Source: HGM04593 sp045660825 (GTDB taxonomy: Bacteria > Bacteroidota > Bacteroidia > Bacteroidales > Bacteroidaceae). From it: a stretch of DNA of 64,000 bases. The notes beneath the pieces are model-generated. The model searched no databases and was not told the origin of the DNA. It saw nothing but the letters and a program-made list of their open reading frames with translations. The stretch is from assembly GCA_045660825.1 (NCBI GenBank), contig JAZREN010000065.1, forward strand, positions 1-64,000, in the 5' to 3' direction. How positions within the stretch are numbered: position 1 is the first letter of the stretch; every line of letters starts with the position of its first letter. Shown here piece by piece: positions 1 to 8,906 of this stretch. Position numbers and translations under genes: made by a program.

Positions 1-231
1 GCTCCAGCGTCAACTGTTGCAGGTAAGGCTAACGTATTCGTATTCCCAGACCTTGCCGCAGGTAACATCGGTTACAAACTCGTACAGCGTCTTGGCCACG
101 CCGACGCTATCGGTCCCGTACTCCAGGGTATCGCACGCCCAGTTAACGACCTTTCACCCGGTTGTTCAGTTGAGGACGTATATATGATGATTGCCATCAC
201 TGCAAACCAGGCTATTGCCGCAAAGAAATAA
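1..231 (+). CDS. pta: Phosphate acetyltransferase, C-terminal end (partial)
   Basis: The reading frame is open from the first base and ends in TAA at 229-231. It encodes 76 residues including FPDLAAGNIGYKLVQRLG and GPVLQGIARPVNDLSPG, which are typical of the C-terminal end of phosphotransacetylases. The enzyme interconverts acetyl-CoA and acetyl phosphate in the cytoplasm. The 5' part lies outside the window. ackA follows after 36 bases, the usual pta-ackA operon that makes ATP from acetyl-CoA during fermentation. The call is secure because of both sequence and neighbour. Confidence 0.93.
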   Translation, partial: APASTVAGKANVFVFPDLAAGNIGYKLVQRLGHADAIGPVLQGIARPVNDLSPGCSVEDVYMMIAITANQAIAAKK

Positions 232-267
232 GAAACTTTTTCTGAAACAATAAAACACTCATAAACA

Positions 268-1473
268 ATGAAAATTCTTGTATTGAACTGCGGTAGTTCA
301 TCAATCAAATATCAGTTGATTGACATCGAGTCTAAGAATGTGCTTGCAAAGGGCGGTATCGAGAAGATTGGCCTTGAGGGTTCATTCATCAAGTTCAACT
401 TGCCAAACGGAGAGAAGGAGACTATCTTCGCATCAATCCCAGAGCACACTATCGGTGTACGCCTCATTTTCGACGTACTCACAAGCGAGAAGTTCGGCGC
501 CATCGGTTCTATCGACGAGATTGACGCTGTAGGTCACCGCATGGTACACGGTGGTGAGAAGTTCAGCGCCTCTACACTGCTCACAGACGAGGTTCTTGAG
601 GTATTCGAGGCTTGCAACGACCTTGCTCCACTCCACAACCCAGCAAACCTCAAGGGCGTGAACGCAGTCAAGGAGGTTGCTCCCGACATGCCACAGGTTG
701 GTGTATTCGACACAGCATTCCACCAGACAATGCCCGACTACGCATATATGTACGCTCTCCCTTACGAGCTCTATGAGCAGTATGGCGTACGCCGCTACGG
801 TTTCCACGGAACATCGCACCGCTACATCACAAAGCGTGCTCTTGAGATGTTGAACATGCCAGCCGAGGGCAGCAAGATCATCACTTGCCACATTGGTAAC
901 GGCGCTTCTGTTGCTGCAGTAAAGGACGGCAAGAGCGTTGACACCTCAATGGGTATGACTCCACTTGCAGGTCTTATGATGGGTACACGCAGTGGTGATG
1001 TTGACCCGGGTATTTTCCCATACGTTATGGACAAGACCGGTCTTGACATGCAGGGTATGATTGACATGCTCAACAAGAAGTCTGGCGTTGCCGGTATCAC
1101 AGGCATTTCATCGGACATGCGTGAGGTGAAGGCCGCAGCCGACGAGGGCAATAAGCGTGCTCAGCTCTCAAACACAATGAACTTCTACCGCATCAAGAAG
1201 TACATCGGTGCATACGCAGCCGCAATGGGTGGTGTTGACGTAATCATCTTCGCAGGTGGTGTCGGCGAGAACCAGCAGGATTGCCGCGAGGCTGCACTCG
1301 AAGGTCTTGAGTTCCTTGGCGTAAAGCTCGACAAGGAGGTAAACAACAAGATGCGTGGCGAAGAGGCTGTTCTCTCAACTCCCGATTCAAAAGTTAAGGT
1401 ATTGCTTATCCCAACAGACGAGGAGATGATGATTGCAAGCGATACATACGAGATTGTAAAGAACATGAAGTAA
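268..1473 (+). CDS. ackA: Acetate kinase
   Basis: This 401-residue protein has the normal family length. It starts MKILVLNCGSSSIKYQLID, the ASKHA-fold phosphate-1 motif, and carries HRMVHGGEKF, FDTAFHQTMP, RRYGFHGTSHRYI, CHIGNGASVAA and FAGGVGENQ, all classical acetate kinase signatures. It phosphorylates ADP from acetyl phosphate to give ATP and acetate, in the cytoplasm. It is downstream of pta and presumably co-transcribed with it. A strong hairpin terminator follows at once, and the next gene converges on it. Confidence 0.98.
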   Translation: MKILVLNCGSSSIKYQLIDIESKNVLAKGGIEKIGLEGSFIKFNLPNGEKETIFASIPEHTIGVRLIFDVLTSEKFGAIGSIDEIDAVGHRMVHGGEKFSASTLLTDEVLEVFEACNDLAPLHNPANLKGVNAVKEVAPDMPQVGVFDTAFHQTMPDYAYMYALPYELYEQYGVRRYGFHGTSHRYITKRALEMLNMPAEGSKIITCHIGNGASVAAVKDGKSVDTSMGMTPLAGLMMGTRSGDVDPGIFPYVMDKTGLDMQGMIDMLNKKSGVAGITGISSDMREVKAAADEGNKRAQLSNTMNFYRIKKYIGAYAAAMGGVDVIIFAGGVGENQQDCREAALEGLEFLGVKLDKEVNNKMRGEEAVLSTPDSKVKVLLIPTDEEMMIASDTYEIVKNMK

Positions 1474-1496
1474 TTCATCGTATCTACACAACATAA

Positions 1497-1533
1497 AAAT
1501 AGGCCTTACCGTGAAAGTAAGGCCTATTTTGTT
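1497..1533. terminator. Bidirectional terminator between ackA and a converging lipoprotein gene
   Basis: An inverted repeat AAAATAGGCCTTAC / GTAAGGCCTATTTT with a 7-base loop is followed by a T-rich run and preceded by an A-rich run, so it can stop transcription from both sides. It lies between the ends of two converging genes. Confidence 0.85.
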
Positions 1534-1551
1534 TTATATATGCTCGGGTAA

Positions 1552-2400
1552 TCATTCTGTTGTTGCCGCAGCTGCTGAACGCGCCTCGCTTCTTTTAAGG
1601 AACTCAAGTGTATAACATGCCTCACCGAGCATCTCCTCGACCTGCTTCACGGCATTGATTGCCTGCGACAGTTCCATACATCTGCGTATAGCCTCGATAT
1701 CGGTTGCACGCAAGGTGTAGTTTGCCTTTCCATTTGCGCCGGACAGTTCCACCTCAACAGTACCGTTTGCATTGGCTATGAAATCCACCATACCACCATC
1801 TTCGCCATACTTGTAGTCACGACGTTCATTGTTCAGGCCCAAGTCCTTATAGTTTCTCTCCATGAACGGTTTGTCACACGATACATATGTCTCGCCCGAA
1901 GAGAGTTTTACACATTTGTGCCTTATGCTTCTTCCACGATAAAACGATGTAAGATACATGGTACCGTCCTCATGGACCGATGCACGCAAGAAGTTGTTAT
2001 ATGCGTTCTGCGACATGGCCTGTGAAGAGACGGTATAATACCCTTTGTTCTGGAAGCGCTTATCGTAATTGAATTCAAAACCTGCTGCAATGGAGTCGCG
2101 CACAACAATGAGTGACCGCAGTTCATCTTCAAAAAAAGCTACATTACGTTCATTTTCCTTTATCATGGCCTCGCGACGCAGTTTCTCGGCCTCACGCAGT
2201 GTCTTGTAAGCCTTTGGCGAAACATTCCTTATGCTGTCGATAAGCATACGCGTGTTGTTGTAATTTCCACCTTCATACTCCTTTCGGGCACGCGAGAGCA
2301 AATCCTCGGCCGGGTCCTCAACATTTGACACACAAGAAAACATCAGAAGTGCCGCTGCAACAAACAGAACGGTTTTACCGGTTTTAATCAAATTCCCCAT
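1552..2400 (-). CDS. Putative lipoprotein, unknown function
   Basis: I do not recognise this 282-residue protein. The ATG at 2400 is preferred over upstream in-frame starts because a TACTTTTG -7 box lies at 2428-2421 and the protein then begins with a lipoprotein signal, a basic start, a hydrophobic stretch and Cys23 (LLMFSC). After the signal comes a helical, charged part (residues 30-85), then a beta-rich part with YDKRFQNKGYYTV and FYRGRSIRHKCVKL, and a helical end with an Ala/Thr tail. It is probably anchored to a membrane facing the periplasm or outside. It converges with ackA and diverges from cca. Confidence 0.75.
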   Translation of the reverse strand: MGNLIKTGKTVLFVAAALLMFSCVSNVEDPAEDLLSRARKEYEGGNYNNTRMLIDSIRNVSPKAYKTLREAEKLRREAMIKENERNVAFFEDELRSLIVVRDSIAAGFEFNYDKRFQNKGYYTVSSQAMSQNAYNNFLRASVHEDGTMYLTSFYRGRSIRHKCVKLSSGETYVSCDKPFMERNYKDLGLNNERRDYKYGEDGGMVDFIANANGTVEVELSGANGKANYTLRATDIEAIRRCMELSQAINAVKQVEEMLGEACYTLEFLKRSEARSAAAATTE

Positions 2401-2420
2401 AATTACAATTTCAGTTTCTA

Positions 2421-2428
2421 CAAAAGTA
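2421..2428 (-). promoter_or_regulatory. -7 box for the 2400 lipoprotein gene
   Basis: TACTTTTG on the minus strand fits the Bacteroidetes consensus TAnnTTTG and lies 20 bases before the ATG at 2400. This supports the shorter start for that gene. No clear -33 element is visible. Confidence 0.55.
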
Positions 2429-2563
2429 GCATTAATAATCGTTATTTGTGTCTTGCAGTGCTTTTTTTTGCTCATCACAGCGTTTATTGAACAGTTTTAA
2501 CGAGTATCGTTTTATTTATAATGTCAAATTGAGTATCTTTACAAGCACAAAAAGAAAGACACA

Positions 2564-4000
2564 ATGTATAAGCCAACAAGAGAAGAACTTTGCAGATTGC
2601 TTGACACTCCGATATTCCGCAAGATTTCGGAAACAGCCGATGAACTGGGTATGGAGTGTTATGTCGTTGGCGGATATGTACGCGATATATTCCTTGAACG
2701 CCCATCGACCGACATTGACGTGGTTGTCGTGGGCAAAGGCATTGAGATGGCACGTGCCTTCAGCAAGAAACTGGGAAAGGGAGCACACCTTGCAGTGTAT
2801 GCCAATTTCGGTACAGCACAGGTGAAATACAAGGAGCACGAGATTGAATTCGTTGGCGCACGCAAGGAGAGCTACAGCCACGACTCGCGCAACCCCATTG
2901 TTGAGGACGGCACACTCGAGGATGACCAGAACCGCCGCGACTTCACCATCAACGCAATGGCAATATGCCTCAATGCAGCCCGTTTCGGCGAACTTGTCGA
3001 TCCGTTTGACGGAATGCTCGACCTTGAGGACCGCATAATAAGCACTCCATTGGAGCCGGGCATAACATTCAGTGACGACCCATTGAGAATGATGCGCTGC
3101 ATACGCTTTGCCACACAGCTCAATTTCCACATCGAGGAGGAGACATTTGAGGCGCTGTGCGAGAACAAGGAGCGCATAAAGATTATCTCACGCGAGAGAA
3201 TCAACGACGAGCTGAACAAGATTCTGCTCTCGCCCGTACCATCGAAGGGATTCATAGAACTCGACCGTTGCGGCCTGCTCGAAATCATATTTCCACAGCT
3301 CGCAGCAATGCAGGGTGTAGAGACACGCAACGGATACAGTCACAAGGAGATGTTCTACCACACCCTTGAGGTGCTCGACAACATCGCCAAGCACACCGAT
3401 GACCTGTGGCTACGCTGGGCTGCACTGCTGCACGACATTGGCAAGCCAAAGACAAAGCGTTGGGATCCCGTGCTCAAATGGACATTCCACAACCACAACA
3501 TTGTGGGCGAGAAGATGGTACTGAAGCTGTTCCGCGAATACAAGATGCCACAGAATGAGAAGATGCGCTACGTGGCAAAGCTTGTGTCACTACACATGCG
3601 CCCCATTGCCATTGCCGACGACGAAGTGACCGACTCTGCAGTGCGCCGCCTGCTATTTGATGCCGGTGACGACATCGATGACCTGATGATACTGTGCGAG
3701 GCCGACATCACATCAAAGAACGAGGTACGCAAGAAACAATTCCTGAATAATTTCCAGATTGTGCGCCAGAAACTCAAGGACATTGAAGAGAAGGACCGCA
3801 TACGCAATTTCCAGCCGCCGGTAAACGGCGAGGAGATAATGCGCATATTCAACCTTGCACCATGTGCCGAGATTGGAACACTAAAAAGCGCAGTAAAGGA
3901 TGCGATACTCGACGGTGTAATCCCTAACGAGCACGACGCAGCACTGCAATACATTCTGGAGTGCGCAGCCAAGATCGGGCTCACCCCATGCAACAACTGA
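2564..4000 (+). CDS. cca: CCA tRNA nucleotidyltransferase / poly(A) polymerase family with HD domain
   Basis: This 478-residue protein has the class II nucleotidyltransferase head: GGYVRDIFLERPSTDIDVVV at about residues 36-56, with the G-G-x-V-R-D and D-I-D metal-binding motifs. It then has the neck region (RRDFTINAMAICL, DDPLRMMRCIRFATQL), and an HD phosphohydrolase domain with AALLHDIGKPKTK near residue 285. Such proteins add or repair the CCA end of tRNAs. The HD domain suggests an additional phosphatase activity. A TATCTTTA -7-like box lies at 2534-2541. The next gene starts five bases after the stop. Confidence 0.93.
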   Translation: MYKPTREELCRLLDTPIFRKISETADELGMECYVVGGYVRDIFLERPSTDIDVVVVGKGIEMARAFSKKLGKGAHLAVYANFGTAQVKYKEHEIEFVGARKESYSHDSRNPIVEDGTLEDDQNRRDFTINAMAICLNAARFGELVDPFDGMLDLEDRIISTPLEPGITFSDDPLRMMRCIRFATQLNFHIEEETFEALCENKERIKIISRERINDELNKILLSPVPSKGFIELDRCGLLEIIFPQLAAMQGVETRNGYSHKEMFYHTLEVLDNIAKHTDDLWLRWAALLHDIGKPKTKRWDPVLKWTFHNHNIVGEKMVLKLFREYKMPQNEKMRYVAKLVSLHMRPIAIADDEVTDSAVRRLLFDAGDDIDDLMILCEADITSKNEVRKKQFLNNFQIVRQKLKDIEEKDRIRNFQPPVNGEEIMRIFNLAPCAEIGTLKSAVKDAILDGVIPNEHDAALQYILECAAKIGLTPCNN

Positions 4001-4005
4001 CAACC

Positions 4006-5244
4006 ATGAAAAGAATCCTTTTTATACTCACCCTGGCATCGCTGTTCACAACAGCCATGGCGCAGAACATATCATATGGCGAATATATGGAGCGAGTGTT
4101 GAAGAACAACATTGCACTCACCGCCAAAAGAATGGACATTGAGATTGCCGATGCTGCGGTAACAGGCAGCCAGGTATACAATGACCCTAGCATTGCCCTT
4201 ACCTACACCAACAACGAGGATTGGAGCAAAGGATTGGGACAAGGCATTGAGCTGGAGCTGGGCAAGACATTCACCTTCGGTGTACGCCGCAGCCGCATTG
4301 ACCTTGCCGAGAGTGAGCGCCGACAGGCCGTTGCGCTGTTAGAGGAGTATATGCGTAATTTCCGCGCCGATGCAACCATAGCCTATCTTGAGCACCTTAG
4401 AGCAAAGATGCTGCACGAAGAGGCAACAGAGATATACAATGACCTGACCGAAGTTGCCATCAATGACAGCATGCGCTACGTACATGGTGACATCGCACAG
4501 AGCGACTGGCTGGAGAGCCGCATGGCGCAGGGAGTGGCAAAGAATGCGATGCTTGCTGCCGAAGCCGAATTGCGCAATACAGCAATAAAACTGGGCTATT
4601 ACATGGGCGACATAGAAGGCTCCGAACTATTGAACGGTGCAGGAAGATTGGAAATCTCAAATCAAGCAGCCGACCTCGTGCACTACACAACCACCGCATT
4701 GGAACACCGCGCCGACCTTGTTGTTGCACTTGGCAAAGCCGACATTGCCGTTGCTGCACAAAAGTTCAACAAGGCACAGCGCCGCCCGGAACTGGATGCA
4801 ACCCTTGGCGCCACATACAACATAGCCGACCCCAATTTCACAACCATAAAAGCCGGCGTTGCCATGCCACTGAAGTTCTCGAACCTCAACAAAGGCGCAC
4901 GCCTGATGGACGAGCTATTGGTAAAACAGGCAAATGTTGAAATTGAGGAGGCACGCCTTATGATTACAGCCGAGGTGATGCAGGCATACAACAATTTCAA
5001 ATATGCCGACAAGCAGAGCGAAACCTTCTCAAGCGAAATGCTAAACGACATGCAGCAAGTGGTAGAGAGCAAAAGAAAAGCATACGAAATGGGCGAAATA
5101 CCATTCCTGGATTACCTTATTGTACAGCGCAACGAAAGTGAAATGCGCGGAGAGTATATCAATGCCCTCTTTGGCAAGGCCATTGCATGGGTTGAACTGC
5201 AACGCTCAGTGGGCATTGAACTCAAATTCATAACAGGGGAATAA
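4006..5244 (+). CDS. TolC-family outer membrane efflux protein
   Basis: From the ATG at 4006 the protein has 413 residues and a cleavable signal peptide (MKRILFILTLASLFTTAMAQ). The GTG 45 bases upstream is rejected because it puts charged residues before the signal. The body is made of long alpha-helices with many Ala/Glu/Arg residues and repeated YM..VLKNN-type starts, as in TolC/CusC channels. Such proteins form the outer membrane duct of efflux systems. No pump gene adjoins it, so the partner is unknown. It follows cca by five bases, probably one transcript. Confidence 0.85.
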   Translation: MKRILFILTLASLFTTAMAQNISYGEYMERVLKNNIALTAKRMDIEIADAAVTGSQVYNDPSIALTYTNNEDWSKGLGQGIELELGKTFTFGVRRSRIDLAESERRQAVALLEEYMRNFRADATIAYLEHLRAKMLHEEATEIYNDLTEVAINDSMRYVHGDIAQSDWLESRMAQGVAKNAMLAAEAELRNTAIKLGYYMGDIEGSELLNGAGRLEISNQAADLVHYTTTALEHRADLVVALGKADIAVAAQKFNKAQRRPELDATLGATYNIADPNFTTIKAGVAMPLKFSNLNKGARLMDELLVKQANVEIEEARLMITAEVMQAYNNFKYADKQSETFSSEMLNDMQQVVESKRKAYEMGEIPFLDYLIVQRNESEMRGEYINALFGKAIAWVELQRSVGIELKFITGE

Positions 5245-5270
5245 GCATACAAACATTACTAAACAATAAG

Positions 5271-5367
5271 AGGCTGACCCAAAAGTAATATATACAAAGT
5301 AAACACCCTCGCTAGAGCTGTTCTGGCGAGGGTAGAGTGTCTTAAAAAGGGACTTTTGAGTCAGCCT
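5271..5367. repeat. 97-bp inverted-repeat element with inner hairpin (MITE-like or terminator)
   Basis: The ends AGGCTGACCCAAAAGT (5271-5286) and ACTTTTGAGTCAGCCT (5352-5367) are inverted repeats with one mismatch. Inside lies a second hairpin CCCTCGC / GCGAGGG. T-runs follow the right end. The element separates the converging TolC-like and transferase genes, so it can act as a terminator. The GGCTG-C-CAAAAGT type of end resembles insertion-sequence termini, so a small non-autonomous element is the alternative. Confidence 0.7.
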
Positions 5368-5375
5368 TTTTACAT

Positions 5376-6959
5376 TCATTTGAACAAACTCTTATGTTTG
5401 TAGGAGATTCCGTTCACAGTTTCCACTCCCGCAACATCCATAATCGTATACATTATGCTGTCAGTGCGATAAGGACGATTGACTGCATTCTCTATACGCT
5501 TTTGCAGTTCTGGATGTTTTTTGCAGAAAAGTTGCGAGGAATATACCATGAAAGGTATCTTTTTAGACACCTTTATAGAAATTGTATCATTGGGGTTCGC
5601 ATGACCTATATAATTATTGGAACTTTTAAACGCATCTATTCCGTGATCAGAAAAATAAAAAACAATTGCATCTTCATTCACAAAACGTTGCAACAATTCA
5701 TTTACTACATAATCGTTGTAAAGAATTGAATTGTCATATTCTGCAAGCAGTTGCTTGTATTCGTTGGATAAAGCGGGATGTGTTATATTGTAGTCCTCGT
5801 TATCAAATACTTCGAAACTTTCAGGATAACGCATATTAAACGCAGAATGGGAACCCATCATTTGGACAACAATAAATTTTGACTGCGCAATATCAGACAA
5901 ACACTCTTCTAGCAATGGAAGAAGCTCTTCATCCTTGTTATTCCGACTAAGACCACTATGTATATCACCTACAAAAAACTGCTCATCGCATAAATCAGCA
6001 AAACGCCCCACTTCATTATCATATATACCTGTCTTTGATTGGTTGGAAAGCCAATAAGTTTTAAAACCGGTTTTCTGCATAACCTCTATCAAGGTCAGAC
6101 ATCTATGCCATTCAATACTATCACACATGCTGTCAATATATGACATCATAATAGACTTCATCGCGGGTATTGTTGTCAGGCAAGCAGAAGTAATATTCTC
6201 ATACACAAACAATGCATTGTCTTGTCTCAACTTTTCAAGACATGGATTGGTTTCTTTTTCATATCCATATAAAGAACTTTGGAATTTTGTAAAACTTTCT
6301 CCAACTATAAGTACAATGTTTTTAACGTGACTATTAATACAGGCAACATCGGGATTCTGTTTATACTCGCGAAGATCGGGACATTCTTTTGTAATTAGAT
6401 AATACAAATTGAAATCTTTTACCTTCTCTATTTGCCTTATCGATTTCGAAGCAGAAAAAAGCAACAATATCAGCACCACACAGCGGGCAACATCATTCCA
6501 CCTAAAACGTAATTTCCTTAAATATTTAAACAAGGTAAAAACGACAGAAAGAATTGCAGATATAATCAACACTTTATCAATAGTGAAATATGTACTAATA
6601 TACTCTGCCGCTTCTTCCGGATTTGTTGCCAATATTGCAGCAATGGCATCCTGTGTAATTGTACCAAAAGTTTCTTTATACAACAAAAGCAAATAGACAT
6701 CAACCAAAAAGAAGAAGCCTGCAAATACAAGAAGTACAATCTTATAGAATATTCTTGAACGTGCAGTCAAGAATACAACCGGCAAAGCCAATATATAACA
6801 AGATAAAAAAGCAACAGAAGCTTTAAAGACAGGTAAAAACGAATGTAATACCAAGAGAGAGTAAATATCTAGAGCACCCAGAAGTACAAAAAGCAAGACA
6901 AAGAATGCAGGCTGGCAAGTTATCGGCTTTACCAAAAACGATACAACCTTGTGTATCAA
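5376..6959 (-). CDS. Sulfatase-fold phosphoethanolamine transferase-like membrane protein (EptA-like), start uncertain
   Basis: The open frame encodes about 527 residues: several N-terminal membrane helices (roughly residues 15-175), then a soluble alkaline-phosphatase/sulfatase-fold domain. IVLIVGESFTKFQSSLYGY gives the metal and nucleophile region (the Thr of GESFTK). TTIPAMKSIMMSY and YFSDHGIDAF supply the other conserved parts. Known relatives transfer phosphoethanolamine to lipid A or core sugars in the inner membrane, facing the periplasm. The frame as it stands begins with a TTG codon. A better ATG at 6990 is out of frame because of a run of seven C. The gene is visibly AT-richer than its neighbours, which suggests acquisition. 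Confidence 0.8.
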   Translation of the reverse strand: MIHKVVSFLVKPITCQPAFFVLLFVLLGALDIYSLLVLHSFLPVFKASVAFLSCYILALPVVFLTARSRIFYKIVLLVFAGFFFLVDVYLLLLYKETFGTITQDAIAAILATNPEEAAEYISTYFTIDKVLIISAILSVVFTLFKYLRKLRFRWNDVARCVVLILLLFSASKSIRQIEKVKDFNLYYLITKECPDLREYKQNPDVACINSHVKNIVLIVGESFTKFQSSLYGYEKETNPCLEKLRQDNALFVYENITSACLTTIPAMKSIMMSYIDSMCDSIEWHRCLTLIEVMQKTGFKTYWLSNQSKTGIYDNEVGRFADLCDEQFFVGDIHSGLSRNNKDEELLPLLEECLSDIAQSKFIVVQMMGSHSAFNMRYPESFEVFDNEDYNITHPALSNEYKQLLAEYDNSILYNDYVVNELLQRFVNEDAIVFYFSDHGIDAFKSSNNYIGHANPNDTISIKVSKKIPFMVYSSQLFCKKHPELQKRIENAVNRPYRTDSIMYTIMDVAGVETVNGISYKHKSLFK

Positions 6960-6973
6960 TTGTTTACAAGCCA

Positions 6974-6980
6974 GGGGGGG
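6974..6980 (-). repeat. Poly-C7 tract at the transferase start (possible phase-variation switch)
   Basis: On the minus strand an ATG at 6990-6988 is followed by AAATTTA and then seven C. With seven C this frame stops after eight codons. With six or nine C it runs straight into the transferase frame, giving MKFTPLACKQLIHKV as the N-terminus. The tract sits exactly where slipped-strand mispairing would turn translation on or off. A real fixed frameshift or a sequencing error is the alternative. Confidence 0.6.
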
Positions 6981-7087
6981 TAAATTTCATAGTAGTATTC
7001 TAAATGTATAGTATTAATAATTCGAAAAATGCAAAGACAGTTCGCCAATCCCCTTGAGACGAACAGTGCTTGCTACCAAAACTGATA

Positions 7088-7852
7088 TTACAAATCCTTG
7101 CTCTCGCCTTCGATAAAGTATTTGCGTTCTATAGTCTTTCCGTCAAGTACTACATAAGCGAACGTTGAAATCCAGTCACCAAGGAATATGCAGCGTGAGC
7201 TATTGCCAAGCGGGATATCCACATCAATATGACGGTGACCGAAGATGAAGCAGTCAACCGACGAATGTTTCTTCAGGTATTCACGTGCAAATATCACGCA
7301 ATGTTCCTTCTCTTCGCCAAGATACGGAGTATCGCCTTTTACTTTGTGTTTCATCATGCTACGCTGCGACCACTTATGTCCCATCCACATACTCAAACGC
7401 GGGTGCAACATTGAGAACAAGCCACGGGTTATGCGGCTGCGGAACATCGCACGTAGCATCCGGTACCCTCTCTCCTTTGAAAACTCATCGCCATGAGCAA
7501 GGAAAATCTCGTTACCATATAGTTCTACAAGGCATGGCTCGCGATGTATAGTCATGCCACACTCATTTTCAAGATAGTCAAGACACCACTGGTCGTGATT
7601 GCCTGTAAAGAAATGTACCTCTACCCCTTTGTCGGTGAGTTCAGAAATCTTTCCTAGGAAGCGTGTAAATCCTTTGGGAACGACGTAGCGATGTTCGTAC
7701 CAGAAATCGAACACATCACCAAGCAGGTATAGCGCAGCAGCTTCGTTCTTTATCTTGTCAAGAAACGAAACAACACGGCGCTCGTGGGTACGACGGTGCT
7801 CAATGGCCCATGCCCCAAGATGCAAATCGGAGAGGATATATATCTTTTTCAT
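7088..7852 (-). CDS. lpxH: UDP-2,3-diacylglucosamine diphosphatase (LpxH-like)
   Basis: This 254-residue calcineurin-like metallophosphoesterase has all metal motifs in order: LSDLHLGA near residue 8, GDVFDFWYE, FTGNHDQW, AHGDEF and FGHRHID. The FWYEHR and HGDEF forms are those of LpxH-type enzymes, which cleave UDP-2,3-diacylglucosamine to lipid X in lipid A synthesis at the inner membrane. It is the last gene of a minus-strand run (GT2, radC, DUF59, this gene) with short gaps. LpxH is the most likely member of the superfamily, but other UDP-sugar phosphoesterases are close relatives. Confidence 0.85.
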   Translation of the reverse strand: MKKIYILSDLHLGAWAIEHRRTHERRVVSFLDKIKNEAAALYLLGDVFDFWYEHRYVVPKGFTRFLGKISELTDKGVEVHFFTGNHDQWCLDYLENECGMTIHREPCLVELYGNEIFLAHGDEFSKERGYRMLRAMFRSRITRGLFSMLHPRLSMWMGHKWSQRSMMKHKVKGDTPYLGEEKEHCVIFAREYLKKHSSVDCFIFGHRHIDVDIPLGNSSRCIFLGDWISTFAYVVLDGKTIERKYFIEGESKDL

Positions 7853-7880
7853 AATAATCGCGAGGTATTCAGTCTACATG

Positions 7881-8192
7881 TCAAAGCAGACCCAGTTCAA
7901 GTTTGGCCTCTTCGGTCATGAGTTCCTGGCTCCACTCCGGCTCAAAAACGAGATTCAGGTTCAAGGCCTTTACACCCTCTATTGACTCGACCTTCATCCT
8001 CACATCCTCCATCATAAAGTCGGCTGCGGGACAAGTAGGTGCGGTCAAGGTCATGTCAATATCCACCACAAAATCATCACTCACCTCAATGCGGTAGATA
8101 AGCCCAAGATCATATATGTTGACTGGTATCTCGGGGTCGTACACAGTCTTTACCATTTCAACGATTTTCTCTTCTATTTCAAACTTTTCCAT
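7881..8192 (-). CDS. DUF59 / MIP18-family metal-sulfur cluster assembly factor
   Basis: The 103-residue protein is a single DUF59 domain. VYDPEIPVNIYDLGLIY at about residues 16-32 and LTAPTCPAADFM with the conserved Cys near residue 51 are the family marks. Members (SufT, PaaD-like, the C-terminal part of some Apd proteins) help load iron-sulfur clusters onto target proteins. No suf or paa genes adjoin it here, so the SufT-like housekeeping role is inferred from the stand-alone form. It lies 15 bases downstream of radC. Confidence 0.88.
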   Translation of the reverse strand: MEKFEIEEKIVEMVKTVYDPEIPVNIYDLGLIYRIEVSDDFVVDIDMTLTAPTCPAADFMMEDVRMKVESIEGVKALNLNLVFEPEWSQELMTEEAKLELGLL

Positions 8193-8207
8193 ATCATCAT
8201 CTCTTTT

Positions 8208-8906
8208 TTAGAGGCGAGCCTCATCGTTATAACTGAAATATGCGCCATCTGTAATCACAAGGTGGTCGAGCAGGCGTATGTTCATTACCTTACATGCCTG
8301 AGCCAGATTCTCGGTGAGTTTGTCATCCTCGCGGCTTGGCTTGGTGTTACCCGACGGGTGGTTATGGCACAGGGCTATTGTTGTGGCACGTTTCATCAGC
8401 GCCTCGCGTATGACCAAACGGATGTCGACAACAGTTGCCGTGAAGCCACCGGTACCAATCAACACATGGTCGATGACACGGTTCTTGCTGTTGAGCAACA
8501 ACACATAACAGCGCTCCACAGGAGAGTCGCACAGCACAGGATGAAAGTAACGGTATAGGTCGAGCGAGGAAGTTATGCACGGCTGTTCACCGACTTTCTC
8601 CTCACGACGTTTCCACAGTTCGCATGCAGCAACAATTGTTATTGCCTTTGCCGGGCCAATACCCCTGAAGGTACAAAGGTCGTCGACCGACAGTTTTGCC
8701 AGTTCCGATATGCTGTTGCCACAAGAATTCAGGACACGTTTCATCAGGTCGACAGCGCTCTCCTCGTCATTTCCCGAACCTACAAGGATTGCCAGCAACT
8801 CCGACTTACTGAGTGACGAGATGCCGTTCTTTATGGCCTTCTCGCGCGGACGGTCATCAACAGCCCACTCCTTTATGCTTTTTTTATGCTCATTTTCAGC
8901 CATCAC
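8208..8906 (-). CDS. radC: RadC-family JAB-domain protein
   Basis: This 232-residue protein has an N-terminal helix-hairpin-helix-like part (SLSKSELLAILVGSG, TFRGIGPAKAITIVAACEL) and a C-terminal JAB/MPN metallo-domain with LCHNHPSGNTKPS, the H-x-H-x7-D zinc motif. It is full length for RadC. The name comes from an old DNA-repair assignment that has not held up, and its biochemical role is unsettled. Its stop overlaps nothing, but its start overlaps the end of the upstream glycosyltransferase by four bases, suggesting coupled translation. Confidence 0.93.
   Translation of the reverse strand: MMAENEHKKSIKEWAVDDRPREKAIKNGISSLSKSELLAILVGSGNDEESAVDLMKRVLNSCGNSISELAKLSVDDLCTFRGIGPAKAITIVAACELWKRREEKVGEQPCITSSLDLYRYFHPVLCDSPVERCYVLLLNSKNRVIDHVLIGTGGFTATVVDIRLVIREALMKRATTIALCHNHPSGNTKPSREDDKLTENLAQACKVMNIRLLDHLVITDGAYFSYNDEARL

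Noticed and set aside
433..891. 152-residue frame antisense to ackA
   Set aside because: ackA is a secure conserved gene; the antisense frame has no family resemblance, no promoter and Cys/Val-rich shadow composition.
2461..2469. T-run near the start of the 2400 lipoprotein gene as a phase-variation tract
   Set aside because: It lies upstream of the chosen start and -7 box, so length changes would not alter the reading frame of the protein.
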